Shown here piece after piece: positions 21,329 to 33,399 of a DNA stretch of 64,000 nt. The stretch is from Massariosphaeria phaeospora. Its lineage: Eukaryota > Ascomycota > Dothideomycetes > Pleosporales. The DNA lies in NCBI GenBank assembly GCA_011032825.1, contig JAADJZ010000025.1, forward strand, positions 310,001 through 374,000, read 5' to 3'. The position numbers and the translations under genes are program-made. Position 1 is the first letter of the stretch. Each line of letters opens with the position of its first letter. The notes beneath the pieces are model-generated. The model worked only from the letters and a program-made list of their open reading frames with translations. It ran no database searches and had not been told where the DNA came from.

Positions 21329-24300
21329 ATGGCTGTCAGCGAGCGGATATCGCAGCTCATGGGCGCCCTCGACGCAGCTGCCGGACCGGACACATCTCGT
21401 GCGACGTCGCCTGGCGGTGATTGGAGCCAGCCCAACGGCGGCGTCAACGGCGACAAACAGAGCCGCAGCCGTCCGCGCACCTTCCCGTACTTCGAATACC
21501 TGCCCTACGAGACCGAGGACCAGGCAGAGCGCGAGGGCAACCTGGACACATGTCTGAAGCACCTCTACATCGCCGTGTCTGCAGGCGACTTCGCCCCGGG
21601 CGCCGTGCATTGGACACGAGAGATCCGGGGATGGCTGTCGCTGAAGTTCGATCTTCCGCTCAGTACGCGGGTGAAGCTGGTGAAGCTTTACTACGAGCTG
21701 GCGCTTGCTCCCGGGCTGGACTATCTGGTGGCAGAGCGCTTCGCCAGCATGTTCATGGTCTTGACAAAGTGAGTCGTGCCCCGGGGGCTTTTCGATGCGA
21801 GACGGCAGACTAATGGATCCAGGCGAAAACACTATCTTCGTCCCGGCAAACATCTGACGCTGGACTGGCGGCCTTTGTTTAGGGAACTGAAGTTGTTCGT
21901 TCTGCCGACCGAGTCGGGAGCGACATTTCCGAACAATGTGAAGCGCAATATACGAACCCTCACCAAAATGTGTACTTTCGCGCAGTACTACTTCGATCCC
22001 AACGAGATACCGCACATGTTTGACGAGATCCTCCCCTTCTTCAGCACATCGTTCTCGGAAGGGGCGTTTGTGGTCGCGGGCTTGCTTAACCTGCTACTGC
22101 CGACCCTGCCTGCCCCTGAAGAAAAGCCGGACCTACAGCCGCAAGAGTACTTGCCGACATTCTTCCATCTATGGTCACTAGTCAATCGATCAAAGTTGTT
22201 TGACGTGCATTTCATTGATATTTTTTCACGGCTTGCTAGGGACTCCATACCTGCTGCGCATGTCCCCCTGTCGCAGTACGGCATCTTCACGAGCGAACAG
22301 TCGTCCCTCATCATAACTGCGGCTTTGAGATTGCTTGAGATCCCAGTCGGACAAGCAACCTCGCCTTACAGCCAGACAGTCGATTTGGGCGCAGGTTTGG
22401 CTATCATGTTAGACCGAGATCAGCGAAAGCATCCCATTGCTCACAGTATTGCGCGTTGGATCATTATGTCCCTATCGCCCGCATGCCTAGAACACGAAGA
22501 CTCCATTCTTAGCAAGCTAGAAGGGCTGATTCAGGCCGTCGAGACCTTCTACCATCCCTCAAACTCTGGTACCTGGACGAAAGCGCTTGCGCAGCTGGTG
22601 TACTACCTTTCCGACTTTTTCGTCATGCGATGGAACCGGGAACAGAATGGGGAGATGGAAGTACCCGAAAACCGAAAGCTAAACGACGGTATTAAGCGAC
22701 GCTTCGTGCTCTGCTTGCGTGAGGTCACCTTCATGGGCATCTTCGCAAAGAGCGCCCATGCCGTGGAACACGCGCAGTCGACACTGCAGAGCCTTGCCTT
22801 CTTGGAGCCGAATCTGATCCTACCTGGAGCGTTACAGAGAATCTATCCCGCGATGCAAGGTCTCGTGGAAGTACATCGCACCATCTCCTCTATCCGAGCA
22901 TTACAGATGCTATCGAAGACCATGGCGCGGACAAAGGGGTACCGCTGCCACGTCACCACTCTTCTTGGGCTTGCGCTTCCGGGTATCGACGCCAACGATC
23001 TGGAGAAGACCATGTACACATTGGCCTATGTTCAGGGTGTCTGTTACACCGTCCCGTTCCATGACCTCACACAAGAGAAGAACACAAATGGAGGGCCATC
23101 TCGAGACGGAGCACAATCGCCGATGGAAGCAGCCGACACAGACACAGGTCTCGCTGTACGATGGATCACCGAGCAAGTTGAGCGCTTAGAGCAAGCTGGC
23201 GGCAATATCGAGATTGATTACGATGAGGAGCTCAGCGATCGCGAGGAGGAAATGATCTTGCGATCTTCTACAACCGGACTCGCTGAGTTTTTGATATCTT
23301 TCCTCGGTCGTGTCTTCACCTTGCTTGAGAATTTGCCGGACGCTTCCAGAGTGCGTAGTAATTCTCCCGAGGAACATACGGTCAACGCTCTACCTGCGGC
23401 TTTCACCCCTCTACTTGCTGCTCTCTCCCCGGAGCTGTTTGACATGGCATTAGACAAGATCGCAAACTTTGTAACGAACCATGTTATCCACCAAGCCAAG
23501 GATGCCATGGCTTTCATCTGCAATGCGCTTGTCAAAATTAACCCCGAGAAATCTCTCAAACGTCTACTACCCCATCTACTTGCCGGTATTCGTACAGAGA
23601 TCGAAGACAACGGCGCAGGTTCCACTCGAACAACTGGTACTGAGGTCCTTCCACGAGACCGCGGTCTTGTGTGGAATCTCAGCCTTCTTAGTATGTGCGT
23701 CGTGCACGTGGGCGACGCCGTTCTAGCTTGGAAAGACGAGCTTTTTGAAATCGCAGAATATATGCAGCAGAAATGCAGGGGTCCCACCGTCCATGTCTCC
23801 AATTTCATACACCACCTGTTACTCAATTCGACGGTGACGTACACCATTGATTTTTCAATCTACGAACCCGAGGAGCTCGAGAAAGGGCTCACCTCGAGTT
23901 CTTGGGGTAGGATGGTTGACGCCAAGAACATAAACATCAAGTGGCATGCCCCAAGCGCAGATGAGACAGACTATGCAGTAAAGCTATTCCAGTCGCAAGC
24001 TAACAATGCTGTTGATGCTCTTATTGCTCTAATCCAGCCCAATCCTCCTATCAAGCGGGATGGTACTGGAAAGGATTGGTCCGACGAAGTGTCCCGGAAT
24101 TTGACTCTTCTCCGACTGCTAACATCCGGTATCTCCGTACTCTTCGATCCTCGCTATGATATGTCTGAGGGCGATTCTGAGTCTGATAGCGGCTCAGATC
24201 CGGACGCAATGGACACCGAAGGCATTGATGATGATGCTGGCCTAGGCGAAGCAGAAGACGAAGAAGTCAAGCCTACCTTCCAGTACGAGACTGGCTATCC

Positions 24301-27300
24301 TCTCAAGCAGAGCGATGCCAACTATAAGCTCATTCATGAGCTACGCCACAAAATTGGAGAGACGTTGCATCAAGTCCACCAGTTCCTTACAACTAAGCAG
24401 GAAGACGACGTGCTGTGCTTCAATGCTCTCTACAACGCCTACCGGTCATGGTTCATTGACGTGGGTATTGAACGCTCTGCACATGTGCTGGATAGGGTGA
24501 CTAGACTTCTTACGTCTGACGTGGGTCCCTTCAAGTCCAGTGGACTTCGAAAGCAGTATCCCCGTCCACTGTTGGTGCGGCGGGCGAACGTCTACCACCT
24601 CCAGCGTCTGCGACACAACGCCAACCCTCGCCCAAAAACAGATCTGGATGCACGACTTCTCCTCGATCTCGCTGAGTCCAGCGTCTCGCTCTACACCGAA
24701 ATTCGGCGTACCGCCCAGACAGCAAATGAGTCAGCAGTGAAGTGCATACTTGGCGCCCGACCATTGGTGGTCCCACCACTACTGGACGCATTAGTGAAGG
24801 CTGTCGCCGAGAGCGATTATCCTCGTATCAAAGGTGCTCTGTTCTCCCTGCTGTTTGGAAGCTTGGCGAAGACTATAAGTCGTGATTGGAGGTTCACGCC
24901 TACCTTGATCAAGGCCTTCATCGAGGTCACTGGTGCCGATAAGCCATCCGTCCAGAAGCTAGCGAGCAATGCCACGTTCCAAATCCTGGATATGGGTAAG
25001 GCACTCGAACGGATGGTGATCCTCGACAAAGATGTCGTTGAAGCTATCGCATTCACAATCGACGCAGCCGAGGACGACGCTGTGCAGCAGAAGGTCGACA
25101 AGCGACGGAACTACATCAAAAAGAAGAGGGCTCGTATCGAAGGTAAGAAGTCGGACCTTTCAAAAGAACTGGTAGAGATAGGCCGAACTGCGCATTGGAA
25201 GAAGGTCAGCCGGACCGCTGCCATCATTGTCAATCTCGGTATGCGCTACGACACTATAGCCTCAGATGAGATGGTCGACCTGGTCACCAAAGGCTCTATC
25301 GATCCTCATCCCAGTCTCCGAGGACTTTACGCGGGCGCGCTAGTCGGTCTTTTCTCTGTTATCCAAACCCGTGCGATTACCGGGCACAGCTACGAAAAGT
25401 ATCTCCTCGGCGAAGAAGAGATGGCAGATAAGATATCTGTTCCGACCAAGGCTGATGACCCAAACTGGACTGAAGAGCACCTAGCCATGTTTTCCAAGCC
25501 GGAAGCCAAGTACTACGTCGATTTCGATTACCCGGGGTGGCTGGTATGGCAGAAGACTATGCCTGCTTTTCTGCCAAACGCCCCAGCAATCGAATTCGAC
25601 GACGTCGAGACTGCCGTGCGTAAGAAGATAGGGAAGCTGTTAGATCGCCATTGGTTTTCAACATATTTCGCGTATATGAAGCAGGAACCTCGCGATTCTG
25701 GAGCCGACCGATTCCGTATGTCCAGTGCCATGATGCTCACGCATGCATTCGACCTAGTTTTCTGCGGCATGGCGATAGCTACGTTCGAGGATATCAAGGA
25801 CCTCACTCAGTCGGTCTATAGTGATGGCAGCGACAAGCATCAGCACCGTGCTACCGCCGAGATTATGGGCGCTCTCTTGTCTTGTGCGCCAGATCTAAAG
25901 CCAGACCAACGCCAAGAGATCTGGGAGTACGCTTTCCCGATCATCCGTGGTATCTTCCAGGACGGCCTTACACCTGAAAACTCTGGCTACTGGACAACGT
26001 TTCTACACGTTGTATTACAATCAAAGGACCCTAGGCGAGGCTGGCCGCTTGTTGACTGGCTGGCTAGCTTCCGTCTTGACATGAACTCGAATGCTGCCTT
26101 CAAAGAGAGTTCCAAGATACATTTGCTTCAGCAGTGCATTTGCGATGCAGGTTGGCACTTTCAGCTGGAAAAGCCAATCTTAGAGGACTTCATGCAGCAT
26201 CTCGACCACCCCTACAAGGGTGTGCGAGAGGCGATGGGCCAGACGATCGCGAGTATCCATAGGACACGGTACCACGAATCGTACAAGGACGTCGCATCAC
26301 TGATTAAAGCTCAGAAAGAATCGTCGTCTATTGGCATCCGACCCTACCAGCCCACAGAAGAGTACTCTACTATGATCAAAGAAGTGTTCGATCGTCTAGA
26401 AGTCTGGCGTGGTCAACGCCCTGCAGGTCAACAAACACCCTCTTCATACACCTCAGGCGGCAAGACTGTGCTCCTCTGGCTCGACCAAACTCTCACATCG
26501 TACGAGTGCATTCAGCTAGTCAAGTTCTTCCCGGATGTCTTTGTAGAACAACTCCTACACATGATGGACATTAAAGAAGACCCCGAACTCCAGTCCCTCG
26601 CCTACCACGTTTTCCGCCACTTGCCCAACATCCCCCACCGACAAGGCGAAGACACCGACTTCATCGCCGCGCTCATCAGAATCGGCCGCACAGCCACAAG
26701 CTGGCACCAGCGCCTGCGCATCCTCATCAACATCCAGGTCATCTACTTCCGCCGCCTCTTCCTCATGAGCGCCTCCAAGCAGACGGAAATGTTCGACTGC
26801 GTCTCCGCCATGCTCGGCGACGTGCAACTCGAAGTGCGCATGGGCGCCGCGACTACGCTCTCCGGCATGATCCGCTGCTCGCCCATCGACCTCCGCGAGC
26901 CGCTGGTCGAGTCGCTCAAGGGCAACTTCACCCGCATGCTGGCTAAGAACCCGCTGCCCAAAGGCCGCGTCCCCGGCACGCCAACGCCCGAGCACAGCAA
27001 GCGCATCCTCACGCGCCACGCCGCCGTGCTCGGCCTCGGCGCGCTGATCCAGGCGTTTCCGTACCTGAGTCCGCCGCCCGCGTGGCTGCCCGATGTGCTG
27101 GCGACGCTGGCGCGCAAGGCGGCGAGCGATTCGGGGATGGTGGGCAAGAGCGTCAAGAGCATCTTGGCGGACTTCAAGAAGACGAGGCAGGATACGTGGC
27201 ATGTGGATGTTAAGGTTAGTGGTTTTCTTCTTCTTTTCGAATGCCGAGAGAGACAGTGCTAACGATAAATTGCAGGCTTTCGAACAGGAGCAGTTGGAGG

Positions 27301-27338
27301 ATCTGGAGGGCGTGCTGTGGAAGAGCTATTTCGCGTAG
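21329..27338 (+). CDS. BLM10: Proteasome activator Blm10 (PA200 orthologue)
   Basis: Model: exons 21329-21768, 21823-27214 and 27276-27338, giving 1964 aa. Intron 1 is GTGAGT...GACTAAT...CCAG and intron 2 is GTTAGT...GCTAAC...GCAG; both keep frame. The start reads MAVSERISQLMGALDAAAG. The conserved N-terminal LPYETEDQAEREGNLD block and the large HEAT-repeat-like body match the Blm10/PA200 family, including an acidic insertion near 24170-24260 and C-terminal repeats (LGDVQLEVRMGAATTLSGMI, HAAVLGLGALIQAFPYLSPP). Blm10 forms a dome on the ends of the 20S proteasome and opens its gate without ATP. The last residues are SYFA, where yeast and human proteins end in YYA (recalled), so the gate-opening HbYX motif has Phe in place of the penultimate Tyr. 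Confidence 0.95.
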
Positions 27339-27723
27339 ACGGGAATACTTTCTGGGTCTGCTTGTTCTACGACGACCGATGGACGATGGACGATGGTCGA
27401 CTTGGCGGCACGGCACCGTTCGGTTCGGTTCGGTTCAGAGCGGTTCGAAGCGGATTTTGTGTTCTCTCTTCTCCCTTCCCTTCTTTTGCTTGGTTTCCCT
27501 TTTCCATGGGTATTAGCAGCACCCGGAATCTGGCGATTTTTGCTTTGCTTTGCATGAGTGGCGCACTCTCTCTCGTCGGTGGTGGATAGACGGATAGATT
27601 GTGTGTGGAGGGGACAAAAAAGAGTTTGGTGCGTGTTTCTTCGCTGGTTGAAAGTGCGTCTTGATGGGGCTGTGAGTGGGAGTGTGTGAGTGAGTGTGTG
27701 ATTGTGGAAGTGAGTTGACCGGA

Positions 27724-27795
27724 GTAATGCTTTACATATGGTGATGATATGCTCTTTGACGTCTACCTGGACATGACATGATGAGCTCATCCTCT
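27724..27795 (+). repeat. Duplicated intergenic segment, copy A
   Basis: Contains GACGTCTACCTGGACA at 27758-27773, identical to 28087-28102, with similar flanks (TGCTTT, TATGGTGAT, CATCCTC) on both sides. Confidence 0.6.
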
Positions 27796-28043
27796 TACAG
27801 AAACGAGCAATCTCCAGAACTAAAGAGACTAGATCCGCGTGCCTCCAAAAGGATTTATCTAGCGCAGCAATATTACTATAGAAGGTTACAATGCTATACA
27901 CAGCGTTCACTTGATTCTACAAGATACAACATAAAATCTACGTAATAAATAGTGCTCTAGTTACAGGAAGGAGCTATATCCTTGCGCTGTTCAGTTCAGC
28001 CCTAGTACTAGAGATGTTGTTTCCGCAAGAGAGTGTGATCAGA

Positions 28044-28122
28044 GGTAGTGCTTTGGATATGGTGATCTATGTATGCTATGCTATTCGACGTCTACCTGGA
28101 CAAGACATAGCATGCTCCTCCT
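28044..28122 (+). repeat. Duplicated intergenic segment, copy B
   Basis: Second copy, 329 bp downstream of copy A, with about 7 extra bases between TATGGTGAT and the shared 16-mer. Confidence 0.6.
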
Positions 28123-28136
28123 CGCTCCCTACTTAT

Positions 28137-29609
28137 CTAAAAGTTCTCGATCCTCGTCCCCACGCCCCTCTCGTCGGCCAACCGCACCAGCTCCCCGCCC
28201 ACGACTACGTCCATCAGACCCAGCCCCACGCTCTTGTATATCACGTTCCCGCGCTGCAGCCACTCCGTCAGCCCCTCGTGCACCTCGTCCCTGCCCTCCT
28301 TCTCCATATCACCCTTCTTCTCCTTCTTCTTCGTCGTCTTCTTCCCACCCTCAACCCGCAGCTCCACGCCCCGCCCATCCAAGCCCTGCGCCTCCTCTTT
28401 ACCCTCCTCCCCGTCCCGCCGCCGCCGCTCCGCCTCCCGCTTCAACATAACCAGCTCGCCCAGCTCGACGACCTCGTCCCCCGTTAGCCCCGCCTGCACC
28501 ACCTCGCCTGCCTCACGCAAACACGCCTCCACGCTATCCACGACGACCGCCCCGCCCTGCCGCGCGTGCTTGTGGTGGTGATTACCGTGCTCGGGCGTAA
28601 CGTTCTGCTTCAGCACCGCCGGGTCCAGCTCCAGCATGTGCGGCTTGTAGGACCCCACGGCGCACACGTAGCGGCCCTTGCGCCGGCCCTCGGTGTTGGT
28701 GAGATACGAGCCCGGGAACAGCGGCGTGAGCGAGGGTGTCGTGCAGAAGATGGCGGATGAGGCGCGCACCGTGGCCTTCAGCAGGCGCGCGTACTCGCCG
28801 TGCTGCGGCGTCAGGATGGTGATCTTCGGGCGCGCGAGCCCGCTTGCTTCGCTGTCGTCTGGGCTGTGGACGTCGAGGTCAGGGAACTGCGCGGGCGCGG
28901 CGAAGGGCCGGTATAGGCGCTGCACGAGGGCGGCCGCCGAGTCAAATGACCGGTTGATGATGTTCAGGTGGTGGATATCTGGCCCGCGCAGCAGCAGCGC
29001 CAGGCGCGTGTGCCAGTACGCCTGCTTGCCCGCGCCGAAGACGACCACGTCGTGCACGTTTGTGCGCTTCTTGAAGAGCATGGTGCTGGCGAGCGCGGTG
29101 CGGAAGGCGGTGAGTTCCTCGGCGTTGAGCAGGGCGCGTGGCGCGCCGTCTTTGTCGAGCAACGTGAGAGAGCCCTTGGGCGTAGTGCTGCTTGGGCTGT
29201 TGTTGCTGTTGCTAGCTATGGAGGAGGCGGGTGGAGGGGTCTCGACGGCGGATGGTGACGAGGAGCTCGACGACTGGGACTGGGACTGCGAGAGCGAGAG
29301 CGAGTCGAACGACTTGAGGGACGAGCCATCGGGCGTTCTGGCATCGGGCACTGCGAGCGTGACTATTTTGACGCCGAGGCCGTCGTTGCTGCTCGCGGGC
29401 ATGAACAGCGTGGTCTGGCCATCGCTGCGCTTGAGCGAGGTACGCAGTGGCTGATACGACGAGCAGCAGCCGTTGGAGTCTTCTTCGGTCGAGGTAGAGT
29501 AGTGGTGTAGGGCGTCGGCGAGACTTTGCTGCAGGTCAAGTATGTCTTCCTTGCTGAGGCTGTGAAGCAGGCCGCGGACGTCACTGTCTGAAAGGATCGT
29601 CAAGGGCAT
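28137..29609 (-). CDS. Ornithine cyclodeaminase/mu-crystallin family protein
   Basis: Single exon, 490 aa, from ATG at 29609 (MPLTILSDSDVRGLLHSLSK). The order of motifs fits the family: a substrate-side N-terminal region with SLKRSDGQTTLFMPA, the NAD(P)-binding Rossmann motif VVVFGAGKQAYWH near residue 190, NIINRS, IFCTTPSLTPLF, YVCAVGSYKPHMLELD near 330 and the C-terminal NVIYKSVGLGLMDVV. Bacterial members are about 330-350 aa. The extra length is a Ser/Gln/Asn-rich insertion at about residues 105-150 and a Lys/Glu-rich insertion at about 405-440. Members interconvert amino and imino acids (ornithine to proline, ketimine reduction). The exact reaction here is not decided by sequence. Confidence 0.88.
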   Translation of the reverse strand: MPLTILSDSDVRGLLHSLSKEDILDLQQSLADALHHYSTSTEEDSNGCCSSYQPLRTSLKRSDGQTTLFMPASSNDGLGVKIVTLAVPDARTPDGSSLKSFDSLSLSQSQSQSSSSSSPSAVETPPPASSIASNSNNSPSSTTPKGSLTLLDKDGAPRALLNAEELTAFRTALASTMLFKKRTNVHDVVVFGAGKQAYWHTRLALLLRGPDIHHLNIINRSFDSAAALVQRLYRPFAAPAQFPDLDVHSPDDSEASGLARPKITILTPQHGEYARLLKATVRASSAIFCTTPSLTPLFPGSYLTNTEGRRKGRYVCAVGSYKPHMLELDPAVLKQNVTPEHGNHHHKHARQGGAVVVDSVEACLREAGEVVQAGLTGDEVVELGELVMLKREAERRRRDGEEGKEEAQGLDGRGVELRVEGGKKTTKKKEKKGDMEKEGRDEVHEGLTEWLQRGNVIYKSVGLGLMDVVVGGELVRLADERGVGTRIENF

Positions 29610-29960
29610 GTTGAAATGGCAGACACGCTAGAAGCTGTGGGTCGTATGGCTGCAAACACTGATTGGTGATTGAGCATGTTGAGCAACGGAGGGTACGTAC
29701 TGTTGATATACAAAGAACATCGAAGTGCGGAAGCTAAGCGGGGGAGGGGTAATTTTAGCAGTCTACCTCCGAACGACAAGGGCAACCGAGCTTATTCATC
29801 ATTCTCATTTCGCCGCACTATGTGAGTAATCGTAAAGATCCATTCAGATCGTAGACTGCTTTTGGCCGTCCTAAACTCCTAGGTATTGTTTGAGCCCGCT
29901 ACATGCAGAGATAAGAGACACGCCAAAGCCCACGACAGTCCTTCTGCCATCAACATCCAC

Positions 29961-30893
29961 TTAGATCTTGATAGCGCTCTCGATGGCCTTCCTCCGCTTC
30001 TCCTGGCGAGCGTTTGCCTTGGCGCCCATGATACCACCGCCCCAGTGACGGCTGGCCTCGGTGTGCTTGGCAAGGTAGCCGTCCTTGATGGTGGAAACAA
30101 GCTTGGACAGCTCGTTCTTGTCCTCGGATCGGGTCTCGGTCAGAGCAAGGACGGCAGCGGTCTGGGACTGTCAGCAAAGCTCCACTGCGCACATATCCGT
30201 GAATCTTACCTTCTGGTGGACGACCGTGCCGAGCCTGGCCTTGCCCTTCACAATGGCGTAGGGCACACCCATCTTGCGGCAGAGAGCAGGAAGGAAGACA
30301 ACCAACTCAATGGGGTCAACATCGTTAGGGATAAGGACCAGCGTCGCCTTCTTGTTCTCGATGAGTCCGACTACGTGGTTGAGCCCGTACTTGACGGTGT
30401 ATGGCTTCTTGGACACATCCTCCTTCTTCTTGCCGTCGGCGATGGCGGTAGCCTCCTTGGTAAGACGCTCCTTCTTCTCGGCCTTGGTCTCAGGTCGGTA
30501 CTTGTTGAGCAGCTTGAAAGTCTGAGCGGCAGCTGCATTCTCGTTAGCGGATGATCACCATCTCCTGAGGACGTCCTTACTGTTGCGGTCGAGGACATGC
30601 GTGAACTGGGCGATCGAGGGCGGGACCTTCAGGCGGAGGTTGAGGATCTTGCGCTGGCGCTGGAGACGGACGTATTGCGGCCACCTCACCATGCGCGAGA
30701 GGTTGCGGGAGGGCTGGATATCCTGGCCGATGCCAAAGTTCTTCGGCCGCTTCTCGATGAGGGGGTTCTGCAAGCATTAGAGCGCAACGTTACGAGGGAC
30801 AGATGTCAGATTGCATACCTTGGGGGCCTTCTTACCACCGGCCTTCCCCTGCGGGAAGGGCGCGGGAGCCGCTTTCTTTCCCTTTGGTGGCAT
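29961..30893 (-). CDS. RPL8: 60S ribosomal protein eL8 (L7A)
   Basis: Model on the minus strand: exons 30819-30893, 30581-30767, 30210-30532 and 29961-30161, giving 261 aa. The introns are 51, 48 and 48 bp; the phases match and the junctions restore [11 protein letters not shown] and [18 protein letters not shown]. The protein starts [20 protein letters not shown]. The core carries the L7Ae-type RNA-binding fold ([40 protein letters not shown]), ending in a basic tail. It is a structural protein of the large ribosomal subunit. An in-frame upstream ATG at 30914 would add seven residues. A GTAAGC at about 31091 and a GACCAG acceptor between the two ATGs suggest a leader intron that would remove the upstream ATG. 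Confidence 0.95.
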
Positions 30894-31291
30894 GTTGTCG
30901 TCGAGGCTGGTCATTGAGAAAAGACACCATTAGCGAATGCTCATTCACTTGTTGGGTCTAATTCTCTAAGAGGGGAGGGCATTGCTGCCGCTCCACGCTC
31001 TAGCCATGTTGCGTATCGACATGTTTCCATATATGGAGCACATGCGATCGAGGCGCTGCTGAGAGCAGGCCGGAATGGGGGATGCGCTTACCGTGGTGTT
31101 GTTGGCGGGCGACGAAGTTGGGTGTCAAGAGTCGGACGTCGAAAGGGTTTTGCAGCGTTGAGACGTGCTTGTGTGGGCGCTAGCGACGCGCGCACGGGCC
31201 AGCCATGGGCCGAAGAACTTCCGCTGCGCCAAGACTTCGTTCCCCACTCCAACTCGACTGCACGCATCGGACAGGCGCTTTACACGTCAAA
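30894..31291. promoter_or_regulatory. Divergent promoter region between eL8 and gpi18, 398 bp
   Basis: Most of it is probably the eL8 leader intron (donor near 31091, branch CGCTAATGG near 30930). No TATA box is evident. The functional reading is inference. Confidence 0.4.
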
Positions 31292-32772
31292 ATGAGCAAC
31301 GTTTCTCTTCGTTTGCCCCGGAATCTGGTGGCACGTCTTGTTGTGGTGTTTGTCGCGTGGAAGGCCGCTCTACTTCTTCTCGCAGCATTTGCCCCTGGCC
31401 CTGGGTACGACACCTCTGGGCTCATCCTTTCGAGCGACAGCACGCACCGGCACGCAGACTTCCAATCATGGGCCCTGCCTAGCCGTCTTATGCTCAAGCT
31501 TTTAAGATGGGACGCCTTGTACTTTGTCAAAGCAGCTCAGCGAGGCTATCACTATGAGCAGGAGTGGGCCTTTAGTTGGGCCAATTCGCGGATCTTGCAT
31601 GTAGCAGGACAATGTGAGTAAATTTGGCTTCAAGACACCTCGACTAGTGGTAACCGGAACTGTAGGTTTGGGCAGATACTCGACACTGCTGCCATTACAT
31701 CACTACGTTTGGGCGGGGATTGCTGTTTCTCACCTTTGCCACCTCATCTCTGTCCTCATCCTGTTCCGTCTTCTAAACGTAATCATGGGTCATCAACAAC
31801 ACAGTCCCATTCCCTTTATCGCATCCATTCTGCATATCCTGTCTCCGGCTGCTCTCTTCCTCTCTGCGCCATATACTGAGGCACTGTTCTCCATGGCCAA
31901 CTTCGCCGGGATGCTACACTACGCTCTTGCTCGGAGCACTGCGAGAGCTAGCAAGACGTGGTCCATCTACCAAGACGCGTATATGCTGAGTTCGGGGGCG
32001 CTTTTTGGCTTTGCAACTCTGATCAGGAGTAACGGTTTGTTGAGCGGGCTAATTTTCCTGTATGATGCTGCTAGCTTGATACCACGCATTTGGAGTATGC
32101 AAATAAGCCGACATGAAGCTAGACGGTTGCTTGTCACATGTTTTGCTGGCCTACTCATTGCCGTCGGGTTCGTAGCTCCCCAATACCTGGCGTACGAACA
32201 GTACTGTGTAACTGGCAGTCCCAGCCCACATCTACGACCCTGGTGTCATAAGAGTATACCGAGCGTCTATTCATGGGTACAAAGCAATTACTGGTGTGTA
32301 TATCTCCTGATGTTCGCTATCTACTAACTGCGCTAGGAATGTGGGCTTCCTTCGATACTGGACTTTACCGAACTTACCTCTATTCTTGGTCGCTGCGCCT
32401 ATGCTTTGGCTACTGTTCGAGTCAAGTGTAACTGTCTTACGCTACCCTACCAGTCACCTTCACATACCTCGGACGATTCCAGCCGCCGATACGCAGGATT
32501 TGGATACGGAGCTCTGTATTCTGCCGCAGTTGGCATTACCACAGCTCGTGCTTGCTATTGCGGCTGTCACCAACTTCCACGTACAGATTATCAATCGCCT
32601 ATCGTCCGGTTATCCAATTTGGTACTTCGTAATTGCGCAACGAATGGTAAAAAGCCATGCGATCCAGAATGATGGCAAAAAAGAACGTCTGCTCCAGTGG
32701 ACGGTTCGTGGGATGATCATGTACGCCATGATTCAAGGCATGTTATTTGCCAACTTTCTGCCACCGGCCTAA
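31292..32772 (+). CDS. GPI18: GPI mannosyltransferase 2 (Gpi18, PIG-V)
   Basis: Model: exons 31292-31613, 31666-32293 and 32337-32772, giving 461 aa. Introns of 52 and 43 bp keep the phase; the second carries CTACTAAC. The start is MSNVSLRLPRNL; an in-frame ATG at 31205 is possible but less likely. The protein is a multi-pass ER membrane enzyme with hydrophobic helices throughout. It shows the PIG-V signatures LLRWDALYFVKAAQRGYHYE (luminal WD motif), HILSPAALFLSAPYTEALF, TLIRSNGLL and, across the last junction, SNYWNVGFLRYWTLPNLPLF. It adds the second mannose to the GPI precursor from dolichol-phosphate mannose. GPI anchors would be needed by proteins such as the S10 peptidase in this window. 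Confidence 0.94.
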
Positions 32773-33399
32773 GAACAAGGCTCAAATATATTTCTTGCAC
32801 AAGCCGTTAGTGCGAAAAATGCTCCAGTCTTCCCGAAATGGTGACCGTGTTGGATCTGCCCAATACTTTTCTCTCACACCTCCAAGAGAACTTGCATACA
32901 GTGGGAAAACGTCTATCAAGGCGTCTACAAATTCTATCTGGGAAGTTTAGCCCATGGGGACGCCTTTGGGGGTATGAGTAGGCCGATTTTAGATGACCCC
33001 GGACACCGTTCATCACAAGAAGGATGGCCACAAAGATTATTTCCCCGCTTTGAAACAAGCCAAACTGCCGTTCTTTCCATTTTCATACACTTGTGCTACC
33101 GTGGCAAGCCAAACTGGTCTTGTGAATGCGCCGCCAATACCGTTCCTGAACGTTAGAAAGCCTCTCGGAGGTTACGCCCATGCTAGCGATCTGGACGTTT
33201 GGCTTTCGTAAGCAAAACACCTTTGCAGGTGAAATTATCGACGAACAGTAACAGAGTGCTGTGTGCTAACATTTGGCCCATCGGAAAGTTGGTATCTCCA
33301 CTGTAAGCTGTAGCTTCTGATGACTCTCGCGCCGGAATAAAAGGATCGGTCCTTCTTAGCCACTGTAACACGGTGGTACAGGGAATAAGTTACGCGAGT

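Larger units (their letters stand above)
27339..28136. other. Convergent 3' intergenic region, 0.8 kb
   Basis: This lies between blm10 and the ornithine cyclodeaminase-like gene. It holds two related segments sharing an identical 16-mer, listed next. The overlapping frames on both strands have no coherent pattern. Confidence 0.5.

Noticed and set aside
26555..27202. Minus-strand frame of 215 codons inside blm10
   Set aside because: It is antisense to a conserved, correctly spliced Blm10 C-terminal region with high GC at third positions, a common source of shadow frames.
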